DNA of 64,000 nucleotides from Trichostrongylus colubriformis (taxonomy: Eukaryota > Nematoda > Chromadorea > Rhabditida > Trichostrongylidae): assembly GCA_963978905.1 (NCBI GenBank), contig OZ022260.1, forward strand, positions 44,661,551 to 44,725,550. The letters run 5' to 3'. Shown in pieces: positions 12,401 through 24,400 of this stretch. The notes beneath the pieces were generated by a model. That model saw only the letters and a program-made list of their open reading frames with translations, was not told the DNA's origin and made no database searches. How positions within the stretch are numbered: position 1 is the first letter of the stretch; each line of letters starts with the position of its first letter. The position numbers were made by a program, and so were the translations under genes.

Positions 12401-15400
12401 ATAAACTCACCTGAAGATCCGCTCTACTCGCGCATAGTCACCTTTGTCCCAGTAAATCTTTGCCTGTGACATTAATACCGGTAAGTAACTGTAAAGAAGG
12501 ATCGACGTGAGGAAAAACGTGGATACTAAAAAAAATCCTACAGCTCGAGAGTCTCATCAAACGCCTCAACCGCTTTCCGAGCCGTTGCTTCATCGTTGCT
12601 CTGGCGAATCTCCTAAATGCAGTGGCACTACATAATATGCAGGAGACCCTTCTAACCATTAAAGGCAGCATTAGGAGAAATTCGGATGAAACGTAAAAGA
12701 AATAGTGAATCTGAAAGTCGAGGTCCTCAGTGATACGATGGTGGAAAAAACGGAAGGAAACGGCCAAAGATCTGAGAAATAGGACCCCCTTCGCTCGTTC
12801 ATACTCAACGCGGACGACCTTTCTGTCAAGAGGCGGATACCTAGAACGAAATTTCCATCGGCATGCTGCCAGGTAAACACGATGGGATGTTTGGAAATAC
12901 GACAGCATTCATTTTCTGGAGTGAGCTTCAACCTAAAAGGGCGAAAGCGCGCTGCAACACCTTCGATCTCAACGCATATCCTTGGCCGCTCTCATCGTAG
13001 CCAACCAGAAATCACGTCGTTGGAGGCGGGGTCGATCATCCAAAGACGTCAGCTCTTATCCGTTGCGCCGTTTCTACAGCTCGGAGGCGCACTTTTTCAC
13101 CGGGATTTCGCCACAGAAAGCCTTCTTAGGCTCATATTTTCCATGTAAGTAACTTCAATCAGGGATTTCTCAATAACCACATCACCCTTGAAGCTATCTT
13201 AAAAGAATTCACCTTTACATGGAATTTTGAAATTAGACATAGGTGGAAAAAAAGGGTTTCGAATGCTGATTATAATTCCGTGAACCGAAACTGCAAAATG
13301 ACCCTCCAAGGCGAGTCAGGAGGAGTCAAAATCTGCTCGGATGACTAATTCATCGTGTACTTTGTTTAGCATAACTCACCAAAAGGTATAATTGCGGGCG
13401 CAAACCCCGCCGTTTACCACCCACTGTGTTCTAAGCGGAATTCCAGCCGACTACGGCAAGTCATACTGATGGTGCCGTGTGACGCTGCGAAGCGAAAATG
13501 CGACCAAGTGCGACACACCCCACAGCGACCATTGTAGGTTAGCCTGTTGGTGCCTTACTTTAGGCTATACTTCAAATGAAGTACCCGCTGATGACTGATG
13601 GCAGACAAATTTTACACCCTCCTGGCTCGCTTTGGAAGATCATTTAGCAAATCTTACTCCCGGATTTGTAATCAGTTTTAGACCTTATTGGTTCACTAGG
13701 TCCTACTTCTCAGTTTCATGGGAAATTATAACCCTGTCCTGGGTAAGGCCCTCTGAGTTACCGACGGTTTCCCAGACAGAAAGGATGCCCGCGCATATTA
13801 CGGTACTTCCAAATTTGCATGAATACTTTTTGAAAAATGATTAGAGCATCACTTCTACGCAATCGTCTCGATTTTTCAAAGACCGAAGGAAGTTCTATGT
13901 GCTGTGCTGTGCCAAGAAACAAATGCCACCAACTATGGTGGAAACTTTTACTTGACTTGGTGAGGAAAAGATTCGTGGAGTTTGAACATGATGCGTATCA
14001 TAGGCTAGAATAGTGCTATCGCATAGGGTCGGGGGGGGGGGGGATTGGGAGCATCCCACCATGGGTATTATTTTAAACTAAGCCTAGAAAGCGAAAGGGA
14101 CCCCTATTTTCTCCAGTGAGGCTTAGACAATATAGGCCAGAGTGTGCAGATGGATCTCACAGAAATTTCTCCAAGATGCTTAGATAAGCTATGTTTATAA
14201 GGAGCCCCTCCCCCTTACTACCCCGCCCCGAAAGGATTTTGCAACGCAGGGTTCAACCTCTGACCAAGGCTTGTGAGTGTAGTGGAGCTGGGGCGCCGTA
14301 TCTCGCCGCGTCCTTAGGCCATTGCCACGTTGCGGATTCTGTGCTAGCGGTTTACAGGAGGATGTACCTATTCCCTTGTACAGAAACACAACCCTGCATC
14401 TCATAAGAAGTGGGTTTTCCGCGTTCATTGGGCCTGTGCAAAAAAATACCATTAGAATCTTCATATTGTTGGCTCCCCTTACTTTGAAGGGTCAGTTTTT
14501 TCACTTTGATAGCCTCACCTGAACTTTTTTGGTGAGACTTCGTAATTCATTCATTTGTTCATTTGCCATCGCGTCAAACTTAGCAAAAGCTTCGTCCGGA
14601 GATGTTTGAAGACTGATGAGAGCATCCAAATAATCGTACTGATACTGGAAAAAAGGAGAGCGGATGAGATTGAATATTTAGAAGACTTTTGTGTGGTACC
14701 TGAGTGAGACATTTGAAAGTGAGATGGGTGTTTTCAGCCAGCACATCGGCAGCCAGGTCATAATACTGAATAGGAAACTTGAATTCGGCAAAACGTGAGA
14801 AAACTACATATGGTAGTTTGCTCGTTCGAAAATTGAGTGGGAAAGAGGTAGGAATTCATCGTGCAGGTGTTTACTTCACTTTTCGTTCAAACTGCAACCA
14901 GTGTACTGGCACTCACCTCATACTTACAATAAAGTAATAGCAAATTAGCAAACGTTTCAGGTGGAAATGGATTTTGACTGAGTAGGTACTGCAACTTTGC
15001 AAACCCATCGCTCGGGTTGGTGTCTATTCCTGAAATATCAGTAACAATGAGAGCATAACAATCCCTCTTTCTCAGTCTCACACAAAAATTAGAGTAGGTA
15101 ATTAGAAGCGCTTGCACCCTCACTGAGGCGGCTCATTAGTCATCAGGGCGCTAAGCTCGCTCAGACTATGACGAAATCACTACCAAAACTCTTTGAACGA
15201 TAAATATGGAGAAGATATGACATAGACGCGTTCCTGCCGCTCGTCTCTTCCTTCTCTAGAATTTTTCCCGCCCCTTTGCTATGTTAGGCAGTTTTCATGC
15301 CTTGCGGCACCGGCGTCGACGGCCGACGACGGTTCCGCCGTCGACCACAGCGGCACTCTAGCAACCCGTTTCGAAGACTGAACCGAACCATGCTGCAGTA

Positions 15401-18400
15401 AAACGATCGTAGCGAGGCCAATGCAAATCTGGGGCGACAGCGCGCGAATTTTGCCACAGTTTAGCACTGTGCTAAGATTCTCACTAACTTGAATTCCTTC
15501 CCTTGTAAGATTCGAGTCTCGCCACAGATCTGCTCAGGCTCTCGCCCCAGATTTGCGCAGACTATTGTAACATGTTTTGGTCGAACGTTGTAGAAAGAGC
15601 GCGTCGCCGTCGGTACTGGCGTCGATTGCAGCGGTCGACCTCGGTTTGGGGTGTTGGAGATTGCTTTGGTACATCGAGGACAGTGAGAAAAGACAACGGA
15701 CCTATCAAAGCCTTATTGTGGAGCGTGACAGGATCCAGTTCTTCTTCGGACCGAGGCGGCATATCTGTCAAAGCTTCTTGTGCTCCTGCGACTGAAAAAT
15801 GGGAGCATGAAGTGCTTGGAGATATGTAGGAAGCACGTTGAGATCATATTCCCATGAACAAATGGGTTCTTCGCAAGGCCATGAAAGCAACGAAATTATA
15901 GCAGAACTGATGTTACAGTTTTTCAGTTTGTACTCCACGGCGAATTTCAAATTTAGAGCTTCCACTAGTGACGTCTCTTGTAACTTCATCGTATTTCCTA
16001 CGGAACGCAAATCCATGCCTTCGGTGACCATTCCTACATTGAGCTCTGCAATAAACAGATTCTATTCATGTATGCATACAGGGTGGTTCCTAATTATTTG
16101 CGCGTAGATTATTACTCATAACTTCAACAAAAAACAACGGCTATACAGTCGGACACAACTCCTGTGTAGAGCAATGTCTAACAATAACACTCGAGAAGAT
16201 GTTCGGAACGAGCTCCTTTTGCAGCGATACAGGCCTTAAGGCTCTTTCCCGCAGACATCACTGTGGGCCGCAGGAAGGTGACGTCGATATCGTCCCACGC
16301 CTTCTGGAGTGAAGCTTTGAGAGCGTTCAAACTTTGGTGTCTTTTCGAGGAGACCTTCTGCTGCAAGTGACCCCACACAGCGAAATCCATCGCATTCAGA
16401 TCAGGCGAGTCATGTGGCCAGAAGTCCTTTGTCCAGTAGCCAAGGAAGTGACTCTCGCAGAATGCCCGTATGGATCTCGCAGAATGAGCAGGTGCCCAGT
16501 CCTGTTGGAAGATGCATTGACCACTAAAAAAATTTTCAGCAACCCAGGGGAGCCTTTGAATGCTATCTTTTTAAAGAACAAGATTTTATTAGGCTTTTAG
16601 GAGCGTTTTGGCCGGTTTTCGCAACTTCGAATTCGGGAGATCATAACCCGGCTTAGGCTGCATCTTTCCTCACAAAATAAGCAGCATTTGATTCGCTACA
16701 CTTTTGGCAGTATCATGGATACTTGCATATCTCATTTTGATAAAGGGCGATGATTTATATAGCGGAAGGCGTGGGACGATATCGACGTCACCTTCCTCCG
16801 GCCCACAGTGATGTCGCACGGTGAGAGTGGAGAAGAGATTGAGGGTCTGTATTACTGCGAGGGGAGCTCATTTCGAAAGGCACTGCTCTACATAAAAAAT
16901 GTATCAGATTGTGTAACCGTTGTTTTTTGTTGAAGTTATCAGTAATAAACTACGCTAAACTACGCGCAAATAATTATGAGCCACCCTGTATAGTTCACTA
17001 CAGACAAGTAAGAGAGCTAATACACACGATGAGCAGTACGGTCACACTCGGTATATTCAGAAACCTAGGAACTACACGCGCTTGAATGTCTGAGGAGACA
17101 GCAGAACGGCCCTCCTTCTCCCCCCTTGGCGCACCTCGTTTTTTTAAGAGAAGCGACTAGACCTTTGTCGTGTGCGATCACGCTTAGCGCAATGAAATCT
17201 GTACGAGTGTCCAGTCGCACACTCCTTCCAAGGCAGTCAAGGTCCATGATAAGCTTACATGTGGTAGTATACCCAAACTGATCTGTTGAGGATTGATAAC
17301 AAGACCCAGAGTACCGAGGACAGGGGATCGAATACGAAGGGCGTGTGCAGATATGACGGAAAATCGCTTTGCCGCGTTTCACTCGCGACGCCATCGATTG
17401 CTCTTGGGTGCCCGGCAGGGCGTGGCTGCGTCACCTCTGCTCTTCCCATGCCACACTTCCTCGCTTGAAGGCTCCCATGCCCTGCCACTGGCACTAGCAC
17501 CCGCCGCGCCGATCGCCGCGGGCGGCCACGCGATTTTCCGTCATATCTGCACACACCCGAAAACGAATGGCGCTTGAACCACACCACGACCATGCCTCAT
17601 AAAAGTTATGACTACGTAGTGTGGCATCACAATCTCAATCATATTTTCCACAAACGGCCTATTGCATCAACCAGTAAGCGATGGATATACCATTCAAACT
17701 AATAATTAACGAGAGCTGAAAAATCTGATTATTGACCCAGTGGTGATGGGAGTTGATTGGAAAGCCAATGTATTTCCATTGATGTCATGATAGGATCCTT
17801 GAGCTGTGATTATATTGATCGGTAATACTGCCAGTATTCCTATGCCCTCAAAAGGAATTTTTACCACTCTACCGTAGGTTCAAGCTTTGTGGGAAAACCG
17901 AGGTTATTTTTGAGGAAGAATTCGATCACGCAAAATGCAGTGTGTCAGTAAGTATAATGGAAGGCTAGGTAAGTGAGCAGCTGAAAACTGACCTGGATGG
18001 TCTTTGATTCCTCTGTCAACTATGTCAGTGATGAATTTCAGTGCTTGTTGATACTCCTTCTTCCGATAATGGCAGAGGGCTATGGCATATGCGAGTTCTG
18101 GCTAAAAAGTGTTACGGTGTTTATGGTGACAATCGGATGAAAATGGAAAACAAAGTGACTGAATCATGAATGCCATCATACATGAATCGCTCACTTGGTA
18201 TCCCGTCACTGCGCTCGCATTATTGAAACGCTCGAGCGCCTTGTCGTAGTCTCCGTCCTGCAAAAAAAGTCAAAAAGATTCTATTTTAAACTGCGCTCAT
18301 TTTTTGAGCCGAACACGGAGGCACGCCTCGCGACAGATTGTATGGTGCACACCTTTCGTGCGAGATGGCTGTCTGTAACTGGCTGGTTGTACCATTGCTC

Positions 18401-21400
18401 ATGGTAACACGATGGTTAGCCGAATGATTGAAAACAGAAGAAACTACAAGAGACACAACGCAATTCCAAAGGCTAGGCACTATCCACTATCAAATCACGA
18501 CTACAAGCAGGTAGCTTAGCGAAGCGAGACATGGTAAAGCGGGCAAGAGACTTCAGTCGAGCCGGACAACACTATTCATTGACATGTGACCACGCAACCA
18601 GTGAGCAGAAATAGCGTAGAACCAATGCGAGAAGATGGGTGGGGGCCGATAGGTCGAATTTCCGCTCGACCGCCTGCGGCGAGCAGCGCGGTAAGTAAGA
18701 GTCGTTTGGAATTCCGCTCAAGACGCAATGAGCCTGTACCGCGGGAAATTTGTAAAGGTAGGCGAACTGCCAAAGCTTTCAATTTGCAATTTTTAAAGGT
18801 CCCTTACGGTACCAGCCCATTGCATTTTGAGCGGGATTCCCAACGGCTCGTACTGACGGCGCCGCGAGTGCGACGCCGCAGCGGAAATTCGACCTATCGA
18901 CCCTCACCTCGAGAAGATAAAAGCCGTCTTATAATTAACTGCAAACGAGCGAAAACAACAAGTGAGAAATAACGAAAAGGAAGAAAAGGATGGAAAAGAA
19001 AAAACTTGCGAACTCTACGCGTAGACCAGAAATCAAAATAAACGAAAAATTTGACCAGCTGTATAGAAAAGGATCTGCGACATCCCTACTCATGGAAGCG
19101 CGCTGCGATCGCTCCAATCCTGCTGCAGCTCCTCGGCTCCTACACGCCAGCCAATCAGGGATGCTCGTCGGTGGGAGGCCGACCGAGCCAAGAAGGGTGG
19201 ATGGAGCAGCTGAAAGGCCGCCTCCGCCACAGCTCAGGAGAGCGCCTTTCGACGCAGATAGACTCCCTAGACCCCTTGTTTTCGAGTGAATGACCTCTTT
19301 TGGGGATTCATTGTCACCCACATTACCCTTATCACTGTCTTTGATAGTCAGAATCTGATTACAAAAATATGTGCTCAAAAAGGCGTCATGAACCTTATAA
19401 ACCGCACAAACCTCATCCTTCGAAAATAGAAACATGGAAAATGCAATGATCTCTTATACCTCGTAGTCTAGACATGCCAGATTCATTTCAGTGTCGGGAT
19501 CGTCGGGAGGGTACTGCTCGACAAGTATACGAGCGTTGTTCATATCCTGCTCGCGGTATTTGATCGCTGACTCTAGCTTGACCACTTCACCCAGAAGATG
19601 CTCTTCTTCGATCTGAAATATGGCAAGGATAAACATTTCAGAGCGATCTTTATTCTTTGGAATCTTCCTTTTCCATTTCAGGCAATTTGTGAACGAGGTC
19701 AAGAATACAATTCCAGGAGTAAATCCTAATAATAAGCCATGCTCTCAGTGAGGAGATCCTTGGCTGACTGCTCGGAATGCACCCCACTTGCGGCGCTACG
19801 AAGCGCCATCTAGGTTCTACTCACTCTCTGACACGAGCTAGTCACGCCCACTCACTCTGACCGCGTCTGGCACCGAGCGCAGCCCTTTGCAGCGTGGAGT
19901 TTACGTGGCAAAAGAGCTTGCGAAAGATCCGTATAAATCATGATAGGAGAGCAATTCGAATGGTTAACGTAACGTTAATAGGGCGTAACAGATGATGCTG
20001 TTGAACAGTGCGCGATACCATCAGGCAGCGAATATTTTTGAACTACCTTATTCGTACCAGGATCATCGTCATAGGCATCATTTTCAATGTTTCTAGAGCC
20101 CTTAACCCGCTTTTATCACTAATAAATGAATCAACATCTTTGCTTTCATAACTGGGCACGATAACGCTTCCACCTATGCAGCAGTGCCTTCGAGTGACTT
20201 TTATAGTCAGCGCATACGGAGCTAATTTTAGAATGCATTTGTTCAATAACAACTTTGAAATCGGCCTCTAAAGGCACCGTTAGAGGTAACTTCAGTGAAT
20301 TGTGGAACATAAAAGTCAAAGTGATCTGTAGTGTCACAGTATAGAAAAAACTGAATGAAACGGACAGAAATCCGAGAAGTAGTATCCCGAAAATCTCTTT
20401 CTAACACCTTCCCTTTTCTGGTGCATTGTATGGTGGATATGGTCAGATGCAGTTGAGAGCATTGCCCCGCTTTACATGCAACTCCTCCAGCGGATGCCAG
20501 ACAAAAATATAAAATTGAAGTAATAATACTTACGAATGCAACAAAGCAAAAAGTTGAATCAGTTCGCCATTATCTAGTAAGTCTTGTTTCAGTCAACTAC
20601 TTTGATTGGTGGTTTTCTAATCACATTGTTGTACCACTACAGGGCGATAGCAATCTATCAAAAAATTTCAAAAAGCCACATTTGAAAAGAGATAGAAGAA
20701 AATAGAGAGGAAAAGCAATCATTCAAACCACTTGCCGTAGAAACAATCTGCAGTGCTTCGGGAAGCATGAATGCATTGTAAAGCGACTGAGCATAATAGA
20801 CTTTGTATTCGGGGAAGTTGGGCAACAGTCGCGCCAACTGTGAATAGGCGTCCACAGCATTGATGAAATCCTGGAAAGACGTGGCTGAAAGGCAACAAAG
20901 CCGTATAACAACTACTTCATTTCCCAAGTGATATATTATTCTGTTGCAAGAAAGTCACTACTGCCCAAGAAGTGAGAGTCAACAACGGATTTTTATGGCC
21001 ACTTCAATAAGGCAGCATTTCTACGAACGTATAGAATAGAAACTTTTGAAGGTGCCTAGACTCTTACAGATGCCTTCTGTAACTCGACTCAAAGGGGAGA
21101 GAACACAAGAATGCAGATTATCTGATTAGTCGGTCTGATTCTGATGGTGGTATTTGGATCTGCGAGCTGCACCACCTAGATGCAAATGAACACTGGGAGC
21201 TAATCAATTCAGTTCTCTATTTCAGCTTTATAAATAGAACCGTTTTGAGCAAAAATAGAAAAGGAACCTAGACGAGTGCCGTTATTCACGTCTCATACAT
21301 TGTTTCCTAGGAATATTCCTAGTCCTACTTAATACCGGCACTCGAACACCTCAGATTCTCCTAAATGAATAGCAAAAAAAAGACATTGGCTCTTACTTGA

Positions 21401-24400
21401 GTGAAGTAGTAGCAATATCCCAGTAGAGACAAAGCAGCACGATTCTGTAAACAAGCATTGAAGAGCTTCACGTATTCTTGAGATACAATAGGTTAAACGT
21501 ACTGTTGGAGCGCGCTGCACCTCATACTGAAGAATCCGAATCACCTCGTTATACTTTCCTTCCTTGATCTGCAAGTGAGAGGCGATTTATGGCTGATTAA
21601 GTAAGATACTCTCGATAGCTCTCTGACGGTCTCGGAATTTTTTCGGAAACTTGTGAGGTGAGAAATACAAGACTGTTATGATCAACATTGTGATTGTTCT
21701 ATCGGGTTTTGTGGGACTGTTTTTAAATTGCTGGACTTTGCTTTGCACTAAAATCTCTGTTTTACTTTCCACAGGCCAGAGGATGATCTATTGCACAGAG
21801 AAACTCTCGGATGCCGCCACCACTCACAACAACAAGGAATCCTGACGCCAAGTAAAAAAATTGACTCACGGCTACTACACACCTGCCGACGGTCGGGTCA
21901 AAAATATGTTGGAGAAGCTGAAAGGTACCTTCTCAAACGGTTTGAGGAACATCGCAGGGCCTCGCAGAATCCCGCGTCATACATAAGAAATAGTTTCTCC
22001 TGGCACAGAACCTTAAAACATGCCCACGAGGGTCCTCCCAACTTTATTGTAAAAGTGCTGCACCGCTCCATTGAAAGCACAGTGGGAAGAAAAATACTGG
22101 AAGCAGGACGAGCTACGTGACTTCTTCCAGTAAATCACATGGCTGCAGTGACTTGCACTAAGGAATGAATGTGATATCATATATCACCACAGTGATAACA
22201 CGCAAATTAAGGGTTAGATCACGGTGGGTCGACCATGCCGCTTTACTCACGACGAATAGGTAGGATAGGGTGCGCAGCACCAGTGAGTCAGTCGGATACA
22301 TACAGTAGCGCTCAAAAGTCTTCGGCCAAAACTTTTTTGTCGTAACTTTTTTTCTACTTGACCAAATTTGACAAAATTTTAATATGTGGTGTCTGAACCT
22401 ATTGTCAACATTTCCTTCTACTTGAGCGCCGCTTGCCACTTTTCATGATTTTTTACAAGAATTTACTACAAGACCACCCAAAAAAAGTAATAGGCTTGTT
22501 CAAGAAAAACGGCTTTCTATACAAAAACAAAAAGAGCAAGCCTCAGAGAAAATTAATATTTTGTAGAAAGACCACGACTTTTGATGACAGCGGCACAGCG
22601 GGACGGCATGGCGATGGCATGCCAAAATTGAAAAATTTCATATAACCACGTAACCTACACCGTTGCGCGCCAAAATAGTACATTAAGTATGCAGTGTCTT
22701 CAAGTACAACATACTAAAATTCCTCTTAAATCGGTGCAGTTGCAAAAAAGTTACAAGTGAAAAAACCCAAGTGAGAGACCATTCCGCCGAAGACTCTTGA
22801 GCGCTACTGTATGTATCTGCTAGACTCCTTTCATAAAGTGTCAATACGTGAAATAAAATAATTTGCTTCATTTCAGGAAAATAATTTGCTTCATTTCAGG
22901 CTTTAGAAAAGCGCTAGGTGCCGAAAGTATGAAAATATGTCCGAATCTCTTTCGCGATATTTTGTGAAATCTTTCGAGTCTTTTGAAATGAAATTTTGGC
23001 GCCTCACACTGTTTTTCACACATTTAGATTGGCGTGAGGCTTCGGGACAGAGCAATACTCAGCCAAGTAACTATAAAAGTAGATATGCATATAAGAAGAG
23101 GTACAGTGGGGAAAAATCATTGCAAGTCTACATACACACAAGGGATTTCACTTATAACATATGTGGATATGATGAAAAAATGCTAATATAGTTGGGCTAA
23201 TATCCTTTTAAGGACTAACAGATAGTGCTGTCGTCTGCAGATTGCAATGGTCGGGTTGGTTTTAATATGGCAAATTCTCGATGAATTACTATTGCAAAGC
23301 TTTCGAATTCAATTTGAAAACATAGGCTCTTATCGTCTCCTTGGGGATGCTTTGGGCACTTTCCTTTATCCCTGAAGAAATGGGTAACTCATGATTAGAC
23401 CCGGCCGTCGGCAAGTGTGCAGTGGCCCTCCTATTCCAAAAAAGCCAAAATTGGGCAGAACTTTGTGTAGAGCAGATGAATCTTCTTCGAATAAAATATG
23501 ACATGCCGTACAGACATTCAATATTATAGTGCTATTTGTGGTAATTTGAAAAAGGGACATTACTCGTGGAGTGACACAATGCATGGGGACACGCACGACC
23601 TTTGTCTACTATGTAACGGCTAGGGTGCAGCAGACCATAAAAATTCGAGTTTTAGATGGTAAATATTCAGTTCCGATTGTTATTCGAGTCTTGAAGGCCC
23701 ACTTCGCGATAATCAGATGGTCCGATTCTCCTTCTTGGAACACTAGATTCATGAGCATCTAGTGAGGCTGCACCCCCGTCGCCACGGTGCGCTACCGTGG
23801 CGTTACACCTGCTCGAACATACTCCACCCATTTTGCTCAGTTGACAATAAGGGAGATCAAGTGGGTGGCGTCGGAGTGGGTTAGGACAGGTGTAGGGCCG
23901 TGATAGCTCACCGTGATGACGCGAAAAAAGTGCAGACTGTTTAGCTAGCTACGCAAGCATCTACTAATCGGAGCAGGTAAGTCGACCCATCCGATTATCG
24001 CGAAATGTGCCTTTAACTCACATCTTCTTGCATTGGGAACAGTAAGATGTTGAGCTATCGAAGAAAACAGCCACACCCAGTTCAGCACGTGCTTGTCCCT
24101 AATATGGCGGTGAAATTATTTGAGATAACGCCAGGAGTGATTTTGACAAATCGCGAAATAACTATGGAATTTAAAAGTTGAGGTGTTCATTAATGCACCA
24201 ATTGAGGAAGAATGGAATGAAACATCCCAAATCCCGACAAAACACTCAACACCCTAAATTGTTTTCAACGCAGGTATTCGAATATTCAGTGTTCAGTCAG
24301 CAACGTTTGTGGAAACTGAAGCGCTAGAAGGAACATTGTTAAGATATCCCGAGAAGGTTGCATGATAGCAACAGAAAATCTCTGAAACAAAGGAGTGCCA

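Noticed and set aside
12438..12908. 156-codon minus-strand open frame
   Set aside because: It is an out-of-frame reading across dyf-1 exons 13 and 14 and the intron between them; the true frame matches IFT70.
18935..19435. 166-codon minus-strand open frame, the longest in the window
   Set aside because: It lies inside a dyf-1 intron on the same strand, overlaps no splice signals, has low-complexity stretches and resembles no family.
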